This document shows, one piece after another, positions 61,626 through 64,000 of a stretch of DNA of 64,000 nt. Source of the DNA: Actinobacteria bacterium 69-20 (lineage in GTDB: Bacteria; Actinomycetota; Actinomycetes; Mycobacteriales; Nakamurellaceae); contig MKSW01000033.1 in the NCBI GenBank assembly GCA_001897425.1, forward strand, positions 587,776-651,775. The letters run 5' to 3'. Within the stretch, counting starts at the first letter, position 1. Each line of letters opens with the position of its first letter. Made by a program: the position numbers and the translations under genes. The notes beneath the pieces were generated by a model. That model made no database searches, was not told where the DNA came from, and saw only the letters and a list, made by a program, of their open reading frames with translations.

Positions 61626-61652
61626 TCGGGCGGTCGGCGATCGGCCGCCCGA
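61626..61652. terminator. GC-rich hairpin after pknB
   Basis: TCGGGCGG (61626-61633) pairs perfectly with CCGCCCGA (61645-61652), 12 bases after the pknB stop, with an 11-base loop that can itself pair partly. It lacks a T-run, so it may be a factor-dependent or attenuating structure. Confidence 0.5.
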
Positions 61653-61716
61653 AGACGCGTCAGATTGGCGCGCCGTTCTCAGGAAATCCCCACACCCTTC
61701 GGCCACCCTGTAGGAC

Positions 61717-63489
61717 ATGAGCGAAGACACTCCGATCTCCGACGACGCCCGAACTCAGCCGAGCCCTGATCAGGGTCCTGATCAGAACGCCGAACAGGGT
61801 CCCGACCCGAGCGAGCGCAGCAGCGGCGAGCCTGGCGGCATCGTGCCTAGCAGTGCCGAGCCCAGCAGCAGCGAGCCCGGCGGCATCGTGCCTAGCAGTG
61901 CCGAGCCCAGCGGTGCCGAATCGCCCGAGGATCCGGCCGCTACCGGTTCTCCGGAGCCTTCCTCTGCGCGCGGGGCCGAGGGCCCTTGGCAGGCCCGCCC
62001 CAGCGGCGCCCTCACGTCCGCCGGCGCCTTCGGTGGGGGCACTCCGGCGCCCGCCGACCCGTGGAGCGGCTCGTCGCCGCGGCCCGCCGGCGGCAGGGAC
62101 ACGGCCGGAACCGCGGGCGGTCCGAGCTGGCCGGCGCCGTCCGCGCACAGATATGGCGACAACCCCTGGGCCGCGCCCACCGGGCGCCCAGGGGGCACCG
62201 GGTTCACCGCCGGGCACGATGCGGGGTACGGCAGAGGTTACGGCAGCTATGGGTCGACACCGCCCGGCGCGCCCTCGCCGGCGCAGGGTTTCCCCTTCAC
62301 GCCCTTCCCGCCCCTCGGCGCGCCGGCGTCCGCTACGCATCCGGCGACCACGTCCGACGCGCACGAGACCGGCCATGGCCACGGCGGGTCCGTACGGACG
62401 GTGCTCATCGCGGTCGCGATCGCCGCCCTCGCGCTCGTCGCCGGGCTCGGCGGCGGCGTGCTCGGCAGCAGCCTGGCTTCTGACAACACCAGTGGCGGAA
62501 GCGGTTCCGCGATCGTGCAACACACGACCGGGCAGTCTGCGTCCGACACGACGCCCGCGCCGGCCGGTTCTGTGCAGCAGGTGGCGGCCAAGGTGCTGCC
62601 GTCTGTGGTGAGCGTGGTCGCCGTCGCCGGCAATTCGCAGAGCGAGGGTTCCGGGATCGTGCTGACCTCCTCCGGGCTCATCCTGACCAACGAGCACGTG
62701 ATCGACGGCGCCAGCAAGCTCACCGTGCAGTTCAACGACGGGACGACGGCCAACGCCACGGTGGTGGGCGCGGACCCGACCGACGACCTCGCGGTGATCA
62801 AGGTGTCGGGCATGTCCGGCCTGACCCCCGCGACGCTCGGCTCCTCGTCGAACCTCCAGGTCGGCCAGCAGGTGGTCGCCGTCGGTTCGCCGCTCGGCCT
62901 GTCCGCGACCGTGACCACCGGCATCGTCTCCGCCCTCAATCGGCCGGTGCGCACCTCGCAGGCGCAGAGTGAACAGGCGCAGGGCACGGTGCTCAATGCG
63001 ATCCAGACCGATGCCGCGATCAACCCGGGCAACTCCGGCGGGCCGCTCGTCGACATGAACGGCTACGTGATCGGGATCAACTCCGCCATCGCGGCGCTGT
63101 CCTCCGGGTCCGGCGGCCAGGCGGGCTCGATCGGCGTCGGCTTCGCGATCCCGATCGACCAGGCGCACCGCATCGCCCAGGAGATCATCGACACCGGGAA
63201 GGCCTCGCATGCCGTGCTGGGGGCGAGCGTCACCGACAACGTCGACCAGTCCCGCGGCGTGACGACAGGCGCGAAGATCGCCGACATCACGCCGAACAGC
63301 GGCGCCGCGAAGGCGGGGCTGCAGGCGGGCGACGTGGTCACCAAGGTGGGCGGCACGCTCATCGAGTCGGCGGACGCCCTGGTCGCGACGATCCGCTCGA
63401 CCGCGCCGGGGTCGAAGGTCACCGTGACCTACCTGCGCGGCGGGCAACCCGCGACGGTCGACGTGACGCTCGGGTCCGTCACGAACTGA
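61717..63489 (+). CDS. HtrA/DegP-type trypsin-like serine protease with PDZ domain
   Basis: A 590-residue membrane-anchored protease. Residues 1-215 are a cytoplasmic Pro/Ser/Gly-rich segment, a membrane helix lies at about 228-255, then the protease domain with LTNEHVIDG (His near 324), DPTDDLAVIK (Asp near 354) and NPGNSGGPL (Ser near 437). A C-terminal PDZ domain begins near 490 (GAKIADITPNSGAAKAGLQ). It probably acts on misfolded or cell-wall-associated proteins outside the membrane. A 45-nt tandem repeat at 61828-61917 encodes EPGGIVPSSAEPSSS twice. Confidence 0.9.
   Translation: MSEDTPISDDARTQPSPDQGPDQNAEQGPDPSERSSGEPGGIVPSSAEPSSSEPGGIVPSSAEPSGAESPEDPAATGSPEPSSARGAEGPWQARPSGALTSAGAFGGGTPAPADPWSGSSPRPAGGRDTAGTAGGPSWPAPSAHRYGDNPWAAPTGRPGGTGFTAGHDAGYGRGYGSYGSTPPGAPSPAQGFPFTPFPPLGAPASATHPATTSDAHETGHGHGGSVRTVLIAVAIAALALVAGLGGGVLGSSLASDNTSGGSGSAIVQHTTGQSASDTTPAPAGSVQQVAAKVLPSVVSVVAVAGNSQSEGSGIVLTSSGLILTNEHVIDGASKLTVQFNDGTTANATVVGADPTDDLAVIKVSGMSGLTPATLGSSSNLQVGQQVVAVGSPLGLSATVTTGIVSALNRPVRTSQAQSEQAQGTVLNAIQTDAAINPGNSGGPLVDMNGYVIGINSAIAALSSGSGGQAGSIGVGFAIPIDQAHRIAQEIIDTGKASHAVLGASVTDNVDQSRGVTTGAKIADITPNSGAAKAGLQAGDVVTKVGGTLIESADALVATIRSTAPGSKVTVTYLRGGQPATVDVTLGSVTN
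61828..61917 (+). repeat. 45-bp tandem repeat, two copies, in the htrA-like gene
   Basis: Copies at 61828-61872 and 61873-61917 share nearly all bases and encode the same 15-residue Pro/Ser unit. They lie in the disordered cytoplasmic N-terminus and could change in number without disturbing the fold. Confidence 0.75.
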
Positions 63490-63538
63490 GGGCGGCGCTG
63501 AAGGGCGGGGTGCGTCGGGGTCCGCGCAGGGACCCGGC

Positions 63539-64000
63539 TCAGACCGCGGACAGGCGGAGCCGCTCGACCTCGGCCTCCAGAGCGGGGACCAGCCCGAGAG
63601 CGGCGTCATACCCGCACTCGCGCAACCAGTTCGCCAACAGTCGGTGACCTCCCTGGGTGAGCACCGACTCGGGGTGGAACTGCACGCCGACAATGGGGTG
63701 CCGAGTATGACGAAGTCCCATGATGGCGCCGTCGACAGTCCTTGCGGTGACCTCGATCTCGTCCGGAAGTGTGCCGTCCACCACGGCGAGGGAGTGGTAC
63801 CTGGTCGCGGTGAAGGGGTCCGGCAGCCCGTCGAAGAGCGGCGACGAATCGTGCCCCACCTGCGAGGTGCGCCCGTGCATCAGCTCGGCGGCGCGGTCCA
63901 CGACTCCGCCGTAGACCTCGGCGATCGCCTGATGCCCGAGACACACGCCGAGCACAGGGGTCTCGGTCTCGGCGGCCCAGCGGATGAGCGGCTCGGTGAT
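63539..64000 (-). CDS. Glutamine amidotransferase PabA/TrpG, 5' end outside the window
   Basis: The frame runs off the right edge; 153 C-terminal residues are present. GVCLGHQAIAE holds the nucleophilic Cys, MHGRTS and YHSLAV are family motifs, and GVQFHPES gives the catalytic His and Glu. The protein supplies ammonia for aminodeoxychorismate or anthranilate synthesis; the neighbourhood (pknB cluster, no trp genes) does not discriminate, though pabA-type genes are frequently found at this position in actinobacteria. It converges with the protease gene, 49 bases apart. Confidence 0.88.
   Translation of the reverse strand: MTEPLIRWAAETETPVLGVCLGHQAIAEVYGGVVDRAAELMHGRTSQVGHDSSPLFDGLPDPFTATRYHSLAVVDGTLPDEIEVTARTVDGAIMGLRHTRHPIVGVQFHPESVLTQGGHRLLANWLRECGYDAALGLVPALEAEVERLRLSAV

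Noticed and set aside
59271..61730. Long open frame of over 800 codons on the minus strand
   Set aside because: It is exactly antisense to pknB, has an Arg/His-rich composition and no recognisable domain. GC-rich genes commonly leave such open antisense frames.
61660..63693. Minus-strand frame opposite the protease gene
   Set aside because: The plus-strand product has a full catalytic triad and PDZ domain; the antisense product is Arg/Gly-rich and featureless.

Overview
The window is GC-rich, densely coding DNA with frequent GTG starts, 4-bp start/stop overlaps and an fhaA-fhaB-pstP-rodA-pbpA-pknB block behind a tRNA-Leu. That combination is typical of Actinomycetota. The species cannot be named from the sequence. 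The cell-division block usually lies near the replication origin in this phylum, so the right end may be origin-proximal (inference). No CRISPR array, rRNA gene or intact insertion sequence was seen.

Region 1 (1-10,807): an operon-like run of a DUF885 peptidase (cut by the window edge), alpha/beta hydrolase, ketopantoate-reductase-like protein, creatininase-family amidohydrolase, M20 and M19 dipeptidases, CaiB/BaiF CoA transferase, methylaspartate ammonia-lyase, HpcH/CitE-type lyase and a double hot-dog MaoC hydratase. The last four fit one route: 3-methylaspartate to mesaconate, mesaconyl-CoA, beta-methylmalyl-CoA, then glyoxylate plus propionyl-CoA. The peptidases suggest that the amino acid is released from a peptide or amide.

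Region 2 (10,985-21,133): a GNAT acetyltransferase, a PucR-type regulator divergent from DUF917 and hydantoinase/oxoprolinase genes, and a complete Dpp/Opp-type ABC importer. It looks like uptake and ring opening of a small cyclic amide or peptide.

Region 3 (21,428-41,651): a catabolic island that mixes CoA-ester enzymes (CoA transferase, acyl-CoA synthetase, enoyl-CoA hydratase), a metallo-hydrolase, an SDR, a ribose-type ABC importer, an aldose-epimerase-like protein and a full set of sugar-acid enzymes (FGGY kinase, KDPG aldolase, DapA-type aldolase, UxuA-type dehydratase, ketoglutarate-semialdehyde dehydrogenase, Gfo/Idh/MocA oxidoreductase) with a GntR/FCD regulator. The substrate is unknown. 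Short GATCAA-containing motifs recur in its promoter regions.

Region 4 (41,910-51,788): accessory DNA. After an aquaporin, a YcaQ-like protein and a potassium channel split by an in-frame TAG comes a tRNA-Leu integration hot spot. A 23-bp perfect copy of the tRNA 3' end lies at 49,083 and a degenerate copy at 45,805. Between them sit relics of a VapC toxin, a DUF433 protein and a tyrosine integrase, a tightly overlapping three-gene operon (TIGR04255 protein, helix-turn-helix protein, and a protein with an SQTCDI motif), an HNH-like protein with a glycine-rich middle, and an intact HTH/PIN toxin-antitoxin pair. The three-gene operon and the HNH protein are my best candidates for an undescribed system.

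Region 5 (51,703-64,000): tRNA-Leu(CAG), then fhaA, fhaB, pstP, rodA, pbpA, a 72-codon unknown ORF, pknB (five PASTA-like repeats), an HtrA-type protease, and the 3' part of a pabA/trpG glutaminase gene on the minus strand. No pknA is present.
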